24,171 nucleotides of DNA, from contig JBGTKD010000086.1 of assembly GCA_041744795.1 (NCBI GenBank), positions 1 to 24,171 of the forward strand. The letters are read 5' to 3'. Of this stretch, positions 1-6,830 are shown one piece after another (the stretch's first letter is position 1; each line of letters opens with the position of its first letter). The notes under the pieces were generated by a model. It made no database searches. It was not told the DNA's origin and saw nothing but the letters and a program-made list of their open reading frames with translations. Both the position numbers and the translations under genes were made by a program. Source of the stretch: DATHWB01 sp041744795. GTDB taxonomy: Bacteria; Actinomycetota; Acidimicrobiia; Spongiisociales; ZC4RG35.

Positions 1-399
1 ACTGTCGTTGCGATAGCCAATGATCAGCTGGTTGTAGCCGGCAGGAGCCAGCGCTTCGGCCGCCGGGATTGCCTCTTCCAGCGTGGCGCCTTTTCCATGT
101 ACGTGGATCACCCACTGGTTGCGAGCCCCGGCGATGTACCAAGCTTCGATGTCGCCTATCGGGGACCGATAACTGACTTCGCTGATGTCCAGGCTTGTGC
201 CAGTGGGATCGCCGAACTCCGCAGTCGGAGACACTGCAAAGGCCCCGTCGATCAGGCGATCCGAGAAGACCCACCCGGCGCCCGCGTGGACCACAACCGC
301 CAATATCAGAACCAGCAACACGAGAGCGCGCCAGATCCGACTGGTGAGCGAACGCGTGGAGTAGGCGGAGGTAGTCATTGCGGCGCCATTCTGCACCAT
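1..399 (-). CDS. Membrane-anchored alpha/beta hydrolase, 5' part only
   Basis: This is the N-terminal part of a protein that runs off the left edge of the window. It begins with a short basic stretch and one hydrophobic segment (about residues 17-35 from the ATG at 378), so it is probably tethered to the membrane with its catalytic domain outside the cytoplasm. Further in, WVIHVHGKGATLEE and IIGYRNDS resemble the first core strand with its HG oxyanion loop and the YR strand of serine hydrolases related to BEM46 and dienelactone hydrolase. The nucleophile elbow lies beyond the window. Two in-frame ATGs, at 399 and 378, are possible starts and neither has a clear ribosome binding site. The 399 start lies 18 bases after the upstream gene's stop, so the two genes probably share a transcript. 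The substrate is unknown. Confidence 0.7.
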   Translation of the reverse strand, partial: MVQNGAAMTTSAYSTRSLTSRIWRALVLLVLILAVVVHAGAGWVFSDRLIDGAFAVSPTAEFGDPTGTSLDISEVSYRSPIGDIEAWYIAGARNQWVIHVHGKGATLEEAIPAAEALAPAGYNQLIIGYRNDS

Positions 400-417
400 C
401 CGCGGGGAACGGTGCGC

Positions 418-1317
418 TCAGTCGATGACCAACCCGCCGACCAGAAACCCGTCGGTATCAATGACAGGGATCGGATCCGGATCGAAGTCCTTCCAGAGGT
501 CCGCAGCGTCGTCCACTGCGGCCGCAGCCTCGACCGACATGGCCGCCTCCATGACCTCAGACACTGGTACGCCGGGCTCGGCCAGCTCAAGGGAGTCACG
601 TCGCACGATTCCGACCAGCTTCCCGGCATCTGTCACTGCCAGCATGCCTTCCTGGTGAATCCGCAGGATGTCAAGAGCCTCTCGCATCGGCGACACATAG
701 ACGGGTTCGCCCATCTGCTGAAACACCCGCCGGGGAGCAGACCGAACGACGATCGTCCCAGCGGGGGCCGCCTGGATCAGCTTGGCGCCCTTGCCGAAGA
801 ATGTCCGCTGTAACCAGCCTCCCCCGGGGGCACCGATCACAAGGGTGGCGTCCTCGGGCAGCTGAGCGGTCAGTTCCGTGGCGTCCGACGCTTCGACCAG
901 CCGGTATTCGATGTCCGGTATCTGGAGGTAGAGGCTCTGGATCAGCGACACGGCAGAGGCTTGACTTTCGTCGTCGTAGTACGCGCACACCATCGAGGCG
1001 GGCAGACCGGTGACGCTCCCGATCCTGGCAGCCACCGCCGCAGCGATAGGTGAGTGAGGACCACCCGAGACCGCCGCCACAATCGACTTGGAAGTTTCGA
1101 GATCGACACCGTCCGGCACGATCTGGGGGACCAGATCGAAGCCGGAGGACAGGCGACGTGACACGACCGCATCCGCTCTCGTCTGGAGACAGGCCAGAGC
1201 GAGGTCTCCTTCGGCCCGCGTAGTGGTCACGGGGGAAAGGGTGTCGGCGAGTTCGGCGCATCCTTCCCCGCGTGTCCACAAGGTCGGGGCACCGGAACGG
1301 AAGATCTGCATCGGCAC
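418..1317 (-). CDS. Universal stress protein-like domain fused to a CBS-domain pair
   Basis: The product has 299 residues. Residues about 75-195 look like a UspA fold: VIGAPGGG (160-167), followed by a Gly/Lys loop and AGTIVVRSAP, resembles the ATP-loop end of universal stress proteins. Residues about 203-299 look like a tandem CBS module (PVYVSPMREALDILR, EGMLAVTDAGKLVGIV, VSEVMEAA, PIPVIDTDGFLVGGLV), which in other proteins binds adenine nucleotides. The N-terminal 70 residues match nothing I recognise. It is probably a cytoplasmic nucleotide-sensing protein. The GTG at 1317 is chosen because TACGGT lies exactly six bases upstream, as in leaderless promoters; an ATG two codons later is the alternative. 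It diverges from the transhydrogenase operon. The target of regulation is unknown. Confidence 0.7.
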   Translation of the reverse strand: MPMQIFRSGAPTLWTRGEGCAELADTLSPVTTTRAEGDLALACLQTRADAVVSRRLSSGFDLVPQIVPDGVDLETSKSIVAAVSGGPHSPIAAAVAARIGSVTGLPASMVCAYYDDESQASAVSLIQSLYLQIPDIEYRLVEASDATELTAQLPEDATLVIGAPGGGWLQRTFFGKGAKLIQAAPAGTIVVRSAPRRVFQQMGEPVYVSPMREALDILRIHQEGMLAVTDAGKLVGIVRRDSLELAEPGVPVSEVMEAAMSVEAAAAVDDAADLWKDFDPDPIPVIDTDGFLVGGLVID

Positions 1318-1323
1318 GACATG

Positions 1324-1329
1324 ACCGTA
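1324..1329 (-). promoter_or_regulatory. Leaderless-type -10 element (TACGGT)
   Basis: On the minus strand TACGGT lies six bases before the GTG start at 1317, a spacing that would begin the transcript at or next to the start codon. No ribosome binding site is visible. No good -35 element is seen. Confidence 0.45.
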
Positions 1330-1374
1330 TCAGAGAGCCCGGACTGAACCGGTTGGGGCCCGTGTTGAAATAGT

Positions 1375-1380
1375 TATCGT
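1375..1380 (+). promoter_or_regulatory. Possible -10 element (TATCGT) for the pnt operon
   Basis: TATCGT lies nine bases before the ATG of the first transhydrogenase gene, which has no visible ribosome binding site, so the mRNA may be leaderless or nearly so. A perfect 8-base palindrome, AACCGGTT (1347-1354), lies at about the -35 position. This is a weak call. Confidence 0.3.
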
Positions 1381-1389
1381 GGTCCGCCG

Positions 1390-2490
1390 ATGCACATTGG
1401 AGTATTGACCGCAGACAGTGCCGACGAACGGCGCGTAGCTCTCGTCCCGGACGCAGTGAAGAAACTGGTTGCAGCCGGGCACCGCGTATCTGTCGAACCG
1501 GGTGCGGGCCAGAGAGCCGGTTTCACCGATGCCGCATACCGCGATGCGGGCGCCGCTGTCGAGAGGCCCGCAGACGCCGACATCGTGGTCCTATTCGATC
1601 TTCCTCAATCCGGAGCCATCCCCGCCTCGGCCGTGCTTGGAATGTTGCGTCCCTTCGACGAGCCAGACGCCATTCGAGCACTAGCGGCAACGGGTATCAC
1701 GGCGTGGGCGTTCGAAGCCGTGCCAAGAACCACCAGGGCCCAGTCGATAGACGCTCTTTCGTCGCAGGCCACCGTCGCTGGATATCAGGCTGTTCTCGAA
1801 GGCGCTACGGCCTCGGACCGTTTCTTCCCAATGTTGACCACCGCCGCAGGAACGATCCGCCCTGCTTCGGTCCTCGTGCTCGGCGCCGGCGTTGCCGGCC
1901 TTCAGGCGATCGCTACCGCTCGCCGTCTTGGAGCGGTGGTGTCCGCTTTCGACGTCAGAGCCGCCGCCGGCGAGCAGGTTGAGAGTCTCGGAGCGAGATT
2001 CGTGACACTCGAGGTCGAGGCACAGGACGGAACCCAGTCCGGCGGATATGCCCGCGAGGTCGCAGGCGATGAACAACAGCGCATCCTTGATGGTCTCGCA
2101 CCGCTGGTTTCCTCCTCCGACGTTGTCATATCCACCGCCGCCATCCCTGGCAGGCCAGCACCGCTGCTCATCGAGACCAGCACGGTTGAGTCGATGCGCC
2201 CCGGAGCAGTGATCGTCGACCTGGCTGCGGCTACAGGCGGGAACTGCGAAGCCACGGTCCCCGGTCAGACGATCGAGCACGCCGGCGTGACGATCATCGG
2301 CGACACAGACCTCATGGCCAGGGTGCCAGCGGACGCCAGCCGGATGTATGCCCGCAACGTGACTTCGTTTCTGGAGCTGATCACCGGCGAGGACGGCGCC
2401 TTCGTCCCCGACGTTGACGACGAAATCGTTACCGAGTCGATGATCTGCCGTGACGGATCTGTCATCCATCCCCGACTTCAGGAGCAGTGA
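1390..2490 (+). CDS. pntAA: NAD(P) transhydrogenase subunit alpha part 1 (domain I, NAD(H)-binding)
   Basis: The 366-residue product is the soluble NAD(H)-binding subunit of proton-translocating transhydrogenase, which couples hydride transfer between NADH and NADP+ to proton movement across the membrane. The N-terminal lobe is alanine dehydrogenase-like (ERRVALVPDAVKKL, 13-26). The second lobe has a Rossmann fold, with GAGVAG at 165-170 and the acidic residue D188 at the end of strand 2 (SAFDVR). There are no C-terminal membrane helices, so this is the split form known from Rhodospirillum rubrum rather than the fused E. coli PntA. Its stop overlaps the next start as TGATG. Together with the two following genes it makes a complete enzyme. 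Confidence 0.96.
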   Translation: MHIGVLTADSADERRVALVPDAVKKLVAAGHRVSVEPGAGQRAGFTDAAYRDAGAAVERPADADIVVLFDLPQSGAIPASAVLGMLRPFDEPDAIRALAATGITAWAFEAVPRTTRAQSIDALSSQATVAGYQAVLEGATASDRFFPMLTTAAGTIRPASVLVLGAGVAGLQAIATARRLGAVVSAFDVRAAAGEQVESLGARFVTLEVEAQDGTQSGGYAREVAGDEQQRILDGLAPLVSSSDVVISTAAIPGRPAPLLIETSTVESMRPGAVIVDLAAATGGNCEATVPGQTIEHAGVTIIGDTDLMARVPADASRMYARNVTSFLELITGEDGAFVPDVDDEIVTESMICRDGSVIHPRLQEQ

Positions 2491-2774
2491 TGGAAGCGTT
2501 ACTCGTCCCGATCACCGTTTTCGTTCTGGCCGCCTTCGTCGGTTTTGAAGTCATCACGAAGGTCCCTCCGACACTCCACACACCTCTCATGTCAGGCTCG
2601 AACGCCATCTCCGGCATCACGATCATCGGAGCGATCGTGGCAACCGGTGCCTCCGACACCAGAGTCGCCACTGTCCTCGGCTTTCTCGCCGTCACCTTCG
2701 CCACCATCAACGTCGTTGGAGGGTTCCTCGTCACCGACCGCATGCTTGAGATGTTCAAGCGGGGCGATCGATGA
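2490..2774 (+). CDS. pntAB: NAD(P) transhydrogenase subunit alpha part 2 (membrane domain II)
   Basis: This 94-residue membrane protein supplies the alpha-side helices of the proton channel. Three hydrophobic segments are visible (about 3-21, 38-56 and 60-79). LMSGSNAISGITIIGA is characteristic of the family. A GTG at 2487 is in frame, but AGGAG at 2480-2484 is correctly spaced only for the ATG at 2490, so that start is preferred. The gene is coupled to pntAA by TGATG and to pntB by ATGA. Confidence 0.95.
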   Translation: MEALLVPITVFVLAAFVGFEVITKVPPTLHTPLMSGSNAISGITIIGAIVATGASDTRVATVLGFLAVTFATINVVGGFLVTDRMLEMFKRGDR

Positions 2775-4141
2775 ACATCACCATCCAGGGGTTTCTCTAC
2801 CTCATAGCCGCCGTCCTCTTCATCCTCGGCCTGAAGCGGCTCACCTCCCCGGCGACAGCTCGCGCTGGAAACCGGATGGCATCGATCGGCATGCTCCTGG
2901 CCATCGTCATCACGTTGCTCGATCGCCAGATCCTCAGCTATGGGGCGGTGATCGCCGGCCTCGTCTTGGGTGGCGGTATCGGAGCGTTCTTGGCCAAGAA
3001 GGTCGAAATGACGGCCATGCCCCAGCTGGTCGCGGCCTTCAACGGATTTGGCGGTGGTGCGTCTGCCCTCGTCGCACTGTCGGCATTGGCCACGGAGCCG
3101 GACTCGGATCTGAGGACCCTGATCACGATCGGGCTTTCCGTCTTGATCGGGGCAGTCACCTTCTCGGGAAGCTTCGTCGCCTTCGGAAAACTGCAAGGCG
3201 TCCTGAGCGGCCAATCGGTCACGTTCCCTGGCCAGATCGTGTTCGACTCCCTGCTCGCAGTGGCCGCTCTCGGCTCGGCCGCCCTGCTTGCTGTCGAAGG
3301 GTCGATCGGCTGGGCGTGGGCGCTCACCGCCGTTGCCCTGGTGATCGGAGTGACCCGCACTCTCCCCATCGGCGGCGCTGATATGCCCGTCGTGATCAGC
3401 TTTCTCAACTCGGCATCCGGTATCGCGGCATCCGCCGCCGGCTTCGTCATCGAGTCGAACGCCCTGATCATCAGCGGGGCGCTGGTCGGGGCAGCCGGCT
3501 TGATCCTCACGAACATCATGGTCAAGGCTATGAATCGGACCCTTCTCAACGTCCTGTTCTCGGTCTTCGGGGCAGCTGGCGGGTCGGTCGCCGACGACGG
3601 CGAGGAGAAGGTCACCCGCCGGGCGTCTGCAGAAGATGTGGCCGTGACAATGGCCTATGCAGAGCGCGTGATCGTCGTCCCCGGGTACGGCCTGGCCGTC
3701 GCTCAAGCCCAGCACGCGATGCGCGAGCTTGCGAGCATGCTCGAAGAACGTGGAGTCGAGGTTCGCTACGCCATCCACCCTGTCGCAGGGCGGATGCCGG
3801 GGCATATGAATGTGCTGTTGGCTGAGGCCGATGTCGACTATGAGTTGCTGTTCGACCTCGAGGACATCAACCCTGATTTCCCGCGGACCGACGTGGCGCT
3901 CATCGTCGGGGCGAACGACGTCGTGAACCCGTCAGCCAGGGACGATGCCTCCAGCCCGATCTATGGCATGCCGATACTTGACGTTGACAAGGCAACGAAC
4001 GTCATCGTCATCAAGCGCAGCCTCTCCCCCGGCTTCGCGGGCATCGACAATCCTCTGTTCTATATGGACAACACTCTGATGTTCTTCGCCGACGCCAAGA
4101 AAGGCCTCGCCGAAATCATCTCCGCCGTCAAAGACCTCTGA
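2771..4141 (+). CDS. pntB: NAD(P) transhydrogenase subunit beta (membrane domain II plus NADP(H)-binding domain III)
   Basis: The 456-residue product has about nine membrane helices (residues 1-270), a linker, and the NADP(H)-binding domain III (about 290-456). Domain III hallmarks are present: VPGYGLAVAQAQ (303-314), HPVAGRMPGHMNVLLAEA (336-353), GANDVVNP (380-387) and the terminal segment from KRSLSPGF to FADAKK. In the membrane domain, the position of the E. coli proton-channel residue His91 appears to be Asn91 (LVAAFNGFGGG), a variant I believe occurs in other family members. The start overlaps the pntAB stop as ATGA. It is the last gene of the operon; the inverted-repeat element 15 bases downstream may serve as its terminator. 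Confidence 0.97.
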   Translation: MNITIQGFLYLIAAVLFILGLKRLTSPATARAGNRMASIGMLLAIVITLLDRQILSYGAVIAGLVLGGGIGAFLAKKVEMTAMPQLVAAFNGFGGGASALVALSALATEPDSDLRTLITIGLSVLIGAVTFSGSFVAFGKLQGVLSGQSVTFPGQIVFDSLLAVAALGSAALLAVEGSIGWAWALTAVALVIGVTRTLPIGGADMPVVISFLNSASGIAASAAGFVIESNALIISGALVGAAGLILTNIMVKAMNRTLLNVLFSVFGAAGGSVADDGEEKVTRRASAEDVAVTMAYAERVIVVPGYGLAVAQAQHAMRELASMLEERGVEVRYAIHPVAGRMPGHMNVLLAEADVDYELLFDLEDINPDFPRTDVALIVGANDVVNPSARDDASSPIYGMPILDVDKATNVIVIKRSLSPGFAGIDNPLFYMDNTLMFFADAKKGLAEIISAVKDL

Positions 4142-4155
4142 CCGCACCCACGCGT

Positions 4156-4271
4156 ACCCAGGGTTCAGTCCCGCGTATGCGCGGGATCTGGCGTCGAGAA
4201 TGCGAGCACCTCGAGAGCGGTCGCGAACCGATACGCGATAACCCGCGTATGCGCGGGATGGAACCCTGGGT
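4156..4271. repeat. Head-to-head pair of palindromic repeats (BIME/MITE-like element)
   Basis: Two arms of about 30 bases face each other. The left arm has ACCCAGGGTTC (4156-4166), three bases, then CCCGCGTATGCGCGGG (4170-4185). The right arm has CCCGCGTATGCGCGGG (4242-4257), three bases, then GAACCCTGGGT (4261-4271), the exact reverse complement of the left end. Each 16-mer is itself a hairpin with a 6-bp stem and a TATG loop. The roughly 55-base centre has no reading frame of interest. The architecture resembles paired REP sequences or a tiny non-autonomous mobile element. It lies between pntB and the next promoter, so it could also act as a terminator, though there is no T-run. Confidence 0.75.
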
Positions 4272-4297
4272 TTGAGGAGGCGTGGGGTGGGGGGCGA

Positions 4298-4303
4298 TAT
4301 TGT
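4298..4303 (+). promoter_or_regulatory. Leaderless-type -10 element (TATTGT)
   Basis: TATTGT lies six bases before the GTG at 4310. The stretch between is G-rich (TGGGGG), so a ribosome binding role for it cannot be excluded. The element begins 27 bases after the inverted-repeat element ends. Confidence 0.45.
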
Positions 4304-4309
4304 TGGGGG

Positions 4310-4639
4310 GTGCGTAGGGATCTGGTGTTCGGTGTCTTGGCGGTGATCGCCTTCGTCTGGCTCACGTTTTTCGCATCGCCTGGCACGATCATCGTCGCCA
4401 CGCTTGTTGCCGCAGTGATCGTCCTGATCTGGTTTTCAACGGTCGAAACGGACCGACTGCGTGACGACCACGGACGCCCGCATTTCATGCTGTTCGGTCT
4501 CACCGCCCTAGGAGGCGCATTGGTGGTCACCTCGGCGGTGTTCATCTCGACGCCCACGGTCTTCCTCGTAGGACTCGTCGTAGTCAGCGCTGCGGTGGTC
4601 GGCATCGTTCGGGCGATCCGAGCCGCGATGTACATCTGA
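4310..4639 (+). CDS. Small four-helix membrane protein, unknown function
   Basis: The 109-residue product has four predicted membrane segments, at about 4-21, 25-43, 59-79 and 83-101. They are joined by a charged loop (ETDRLRDDHGRPH, about 46-58) that probably faces the cytoplasm. I recognise no family. The GTG start is chosen because TATTGT lies six bases upstream and no longer in-frame start fits. Its stop overlaps the nitroreductase start as TGATG, so the two are translationally coupled and probably work together or are at least made together. Hydrophobicity and coupling make it a credible gene; its role is unknown. Confidence 0.75.
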   Translation: MRRDLVFGVLAVIAFVWLTFFASPGTIIVATLVAAVIVLIWFSTVETDRLRDDHGRPHFMLFGLTALGGALVVTSAVFISTPTVFLVGLVVVSAAVVGIVRAIRAAMYI

Positions 4640-5229
4640 TGGAATTCTCAGAAGTAGTCCGACGTCGACGGATGGTGAGGAACTACCTCGATCTTCCCGT
4701 CGAAGCCGACGCCATCGATCGGATCCTCGACGCCGGGGTGCGCGCACCCAGCGCTGGGTTCGCCCAGGGCCAGTCGTTCGTGGTCGTCACCGACCCCAGC
4801 CGACGGCTCCGAATTGCCGAACTCGCTGGCGAACCTGCCTACGTCGAGAAAGGTTTCGACCCGTGGATCTCCCGGGCACCCGTTCACATAGTCGTGTGCG
4901 TTTCCGAGGCGGCCTACCACTCTCGATACCAAGAACCAGACAAGATCAACGCAGACGGAACTGAGATCGAGTGGCCCGTGCCCTACTGGTGGGTCGACGC
5001 GGGAGCCTCGATGATGGCGATCCTGCTCGCAACAGTGGATGAGGGCCTGGCCGCTGGGTTTCTGGGCGTCCAGTCCTTTGAAGGCCTGGCTGACTTCCTG
5101 GAGATCCCAGAACCCGTGTCACCGATCGGAGTGGTCACCATCGGCCACCCAGCACCGGACCGAAGATCATCGTCGTTGGACAGGGGGCGCCAGCAGACCG
5201 TTCACCGCGAACGCTGGCAGAGTGACTGA
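4639..5229 (+). CDS. Nitroreductase family FMN-dependent oxidoreductase
   Basis: The 196-residue product has the usual length and landmarks of the nitroreductase superfamily. An arginine-rich N-terminus (VVRRRRMVRNY, 6-16) normally contacts the FMN phosphate. APSAGFAQGQSFVVV (36-50) corresponds to the FMN-binding PS-x-G-N-x-Q region. A WWVDAGASMMAILLA helix forms the dimer and flavin site, and the C-terminal IGHPAPD...VHRERW end is typical of actinobacterial members. Such enzymes reduce nitro compounds, quinones or enones with NAD(P)H, or use other flavin chemistry; the substrate cannot be read from sequence. It is coupled to the small membrane protein before it and ends two bases from the convergent DUF2007-like gene. 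Confidence 0.88.
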   Translation: MEFSEVVRRRRMVRNYLDLPVEADAIDRILDAGVRAPSAGFAQGQSFVVVTDPSRRLRIAELAGEPAYVEKGFDPWISRAPVHIVVCVSEAAYHSRYQEPDKINADGTEIEWPVPYWWVDAGASMMAILLATVDEGLAAGFLGVQSFEGLADFLEIPEPVSPIGVVTIGHPAPDRRSSSLDRGRQQTVHRERWQSD

Positions 5230-5231
5230 CT

Positions 5232-5558
5232 TCAGCCCAGCGCGTCCCGCAAGGCGAGAGCGACACCGAGCGCCGCAACCGCAAGTATCGAATTGCGCAC
5301 AACTCGGACCATGCGTTCTCGCTGCTCCGTGAGGGGCGGTTCCGGCTCGGGGGGCACCACACCGATCAGTTCGGCCGCTTCGACTAGATCCAGCTCGTCT
5401 GTCATCACCCGCACGCCACGAATGAACTCCCACTGCGGCTCGATCCCGTTCGCAGAGTCCGCCAAGGTCCAAGCGGCGATGCCGTTCGAAGCCAATTTCG
5501 CCACAGCCACATCGGCTTCCATCCGGGAAGAAAAGGTCGTCAGCACCATGGCGCCCAT
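5232..5558 (-). CDS. DUF2007-like small protein with C-terminal membrane helix
   Basis: The 108-residue product starts with a compact alpha/beta segment, LTTFSSRMEADVAVAKLASNGI, followed by RGVRVMTDELDLVEAAELI. This resembles the DUF2007 fold, described as a putative signal-transducing domain, in which a protein distinguishes or binds small partners; the real role is unknown. A Pro/Glu-rich linker leads to one C-terminal hydrophobic helix (about 90-103), so it is likely tail-anchored with the domain in the cytoplasm. The ATG at 5558 is preferred over an in-frame GTG at 5582 because TATCCT lies seven bases before it. It diverges from the DUF5667-like/sigma-factor operon. Confidence 0.72.
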   Translation of the reverse strand: MGAMVLTTFSSRMEADVAVAKLASNGIAAWTLADSANGIEPQWEFIRGVRVMTDELDLVEAAELIGVVPPEPEPPLTEQRERMVRVVRNSILAVAALGVALALRDALG

Positions 5559-5565
5559 GCCACTG

Positions 5566-5571
5566 AGGATA
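5566..5571 (-). promoter_or_regulatory. Leaderless-type -10 element (TATCCT)
   Basis: On the minus strand TATCCT lies seven bases before the ATG at 5558. It would place transcription initiation at or next to that codon and exclude the in-frame GTG at 5582 as the start. Confidence 0.4.
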
Positions 5572-5585
5572 GGACGATGCACACA

Positions 5586-5609
5586 CGAGAGACTCTCGGG
5601 TGTAACACC
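5586..5609. promoter_or_regulatory. Two adjoining perfect palindromes in a divergent promoter region
   Basis: CGAGAGACTCTCG (5586-5598) and GGTGTAACACC (5599-5609) are both perfect odd-length palindromes and abut without a gap. They lie in the 80-base region between the DUF2007-like gene and the DUF5667-like/sigma-factor operon. They may be operator sites or a hairpin in a leader. TAACAC within the second could be a -10 element for the rightward operon. Function is not established. Confidence 0.4.
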
Positions 5610-5638
5610 GGAGGGCTCTCACGGACCTTTCTCCTGAC

Positions 5639-6238
5639 ATGACACAGCCGTTTGACGATCTCCGCCGCTATGCCGACGACCTCGCATCCGAGGTCTCGCC
5701 TCTCGCCGCGCAACGAGCCGTACGATCGGCGATGTCTCCGCACGCCAACCGACCCCGCAAGCTGGTCGTGGCGCTAGTTGTGACAGGACTCCTTGGGGTC
5801 TCGAACGTGGCGTTGGCCTCCGTGGCCGACCCGGCGGTTCCGGGAGATGCCTTGTACAAGGTCGACCGCGCATACGAACGATTCGTCGACTTTGCCGGCT
5901 TCGGCGGACCTCGCGTTACAGAGCGAGTCTTTGAGACAGGCGTCCTGGTAAAGCGAGGCAATCTGGGAGTGGCACTCGACCTGGTGCATGAGACCCTTGC
6001 CAACATCCTCGAGTCCGACGATCCCGCCGGGTACCTGAACAAGTTCGAAGCCGAGATAGGTTCGCAGCCAGACGTGGTGGCGGCACTCGTCTTGATCGCC
6101 AAGGACACGGCCACATCCGGTGCAGACGTATCCGAGGCAGCCAAGCAACTTCGGAACCTCCTTTCCCAGCGGCCCGAAGACGCCGGTCCTCCCGCTGACA
6201 GTCCCTCCGAGAACAATCCCGGTCAGAACCGCCCGTAA
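5639..6238 (+). CDS. DUF5667-like single-pass membrane protein, possible sigma-factor partner
   Basis: The 199-residue product has a short charged cytoplasmic N-terminus (about 1-40), one membrane helix (about 42-61) and an external C-terminal domain. After the helix, DPAVPGDALYKVDRAYERF matches the start of the DUF5667 domain that often accompanies actinobacterial sigma factors. The C-terminal 25 residues are Pro/Asn/Ser-rich and probably disordered. The ECF sigma gene starts ten bases after its stop, so an anti-sigma or sensing role is plausible by context. However, the cytoplasmic part is too short for, and lacks, the His-x3-Cys-x2-Cys zinc motif of typical anti-sigma domains. No ribosome binding site is evident before the ATG. 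Confidence 0.75.
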   Translation: MTQPFDDLRRYADDLASEVSPLAAQRAVRSAMSPHANRPRKLVVALVVTGLLGVSNVALASVADPAVPGDALYKVDRAYERFVDFAGFGGPRVTERVFETGVLVKRGNLGVALDLVHETLANILESDDPAGYLNKFEAEIGSQPDVVAALVLIAKDTATSGADVSEAAKQLRNLLSQRPEDAGPPADSPSENNPGQNRP

Positions 6239-6248
6239 GCTGGGGGGT

Positions 6249-6830
6249 ATGACGGGCGACGCCGGCAGCCAAACCGACCCGTCACGCTGGCCACCATCTC
6301 ACCAGCAGGTCGTAGATGCGCGGGATGGCAATTCTGAGACCCTCGGTTCAATACTCGTGGCCGGATTCCCACGTCTCGTCGCTTTCTATCGCGGCATGGG
6401 CCTATCCAAGGCAGACTCCGAAGAACTGGCCTCGGAAGCCGTGGAGGGCATGGTCAAGAGCATCCGACGCCTCCGCGAGCCAGACGCTTTCGAAGCCTGG
6501 TTCTGGACGATCGCCCGGAACCGATTGCGCTCTCGTTTAGGCCGCAAGGGACGAGTCGAGCGAGAACTCGAGTACGGCCCGGTAGACGATCCCGAGTCGA
6601 TCGTCGTCGCCCGGGAAGAGCATCAGAACATTCGGATGGCGCTCGAACATCTCTCCGACCGTGACCGGCAGATTCTGTGGCTACGCGAGGTCGAAGAACT
6701 CAGCCACGAAGAGATCGCTATTCACATGAAGTTGCAACCAGGAGCGGTTCGGGTTGCGGCGCTACGCGCACGACGCAGACTGACCGAGGTCTACGAAGGA
6801 CAGACTGAAGCCACGGTGACCGAGCAATGA
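6249..6830 (+). CDS. ECF-type RNA polymerase sigma factor
   Basis: The 193-residue product contains a sigma region 2 (about 45-105: DSEELASEAVEGMVKS, AFEAWFWTIARNRLRSRLGRK), which binds core polymerase and the -10 element. It also has a region 4 helix-turn-helix (about 130-185: LSDRDRQILWLREVEELS, HEEIAIHMKLQPGAVRVAALRARRRL) for the -35 element. The frame stays open upstream as far as 6120, inside the previous gene, but the ATG at 6249 fits the family length and follows both a G-run and TAAGCT seven bases upstream. The group is uncertain. It follows the DUF5667-like membrane protein and overlaps the RNA methyltransferase start as ATGA. Confidence 0.9.
   Translation: MTGDAGSQTDPSRWPPSHQQVVDARDGNSETLGSILVAGFPRLVAFYRGMGLSKADSEELASEAVEGMVKSIRRLREPDAFEAWFWTIARNRLRSRLGRKGRVERELEYGPVDDPESIVVAREEHQNIRMALEHLSDRDRQILWLREVEELSHEEIAIHMKLQPGAVRVAALRARRRLTEVYEGQTEATVTEQ

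Noticed and set aside
97..813. A 238-codon open frame on the plus strand
   Set aside because: It lies opposite the hydrolase and USP/CBS genes, spans both without respecting their boundary, and shows no recognisable domain.
2462..3805. A 447-codon open frame on the minus strand opposite pntAB/pntB
   Set aside because: It is fully antisense to well-conserved transhydrogenase genes. Its Asp/Arg/His/Gln-rich low-complexity composition is what high-GC codon bias produces on the opposite strand. No domain is recognisable.
4170..4257. Repeated 16-mer considered as a CRISPR array
   Set aside because: There are only two copies, arranged as part of one large inverted repeat, each self-palindromic, with no further repeats or cas genes.
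6314..6328. ATGCGCGGGATGG inside the sigma-factor gene matches part of the 4242-4260 repeat unit
   Set aside because: Only 13 bases match, the outer arm and hairpin left half are missing, and the stretch is in frame in the coding sequence. Chance is the simpler explanation without a genome-wide count.
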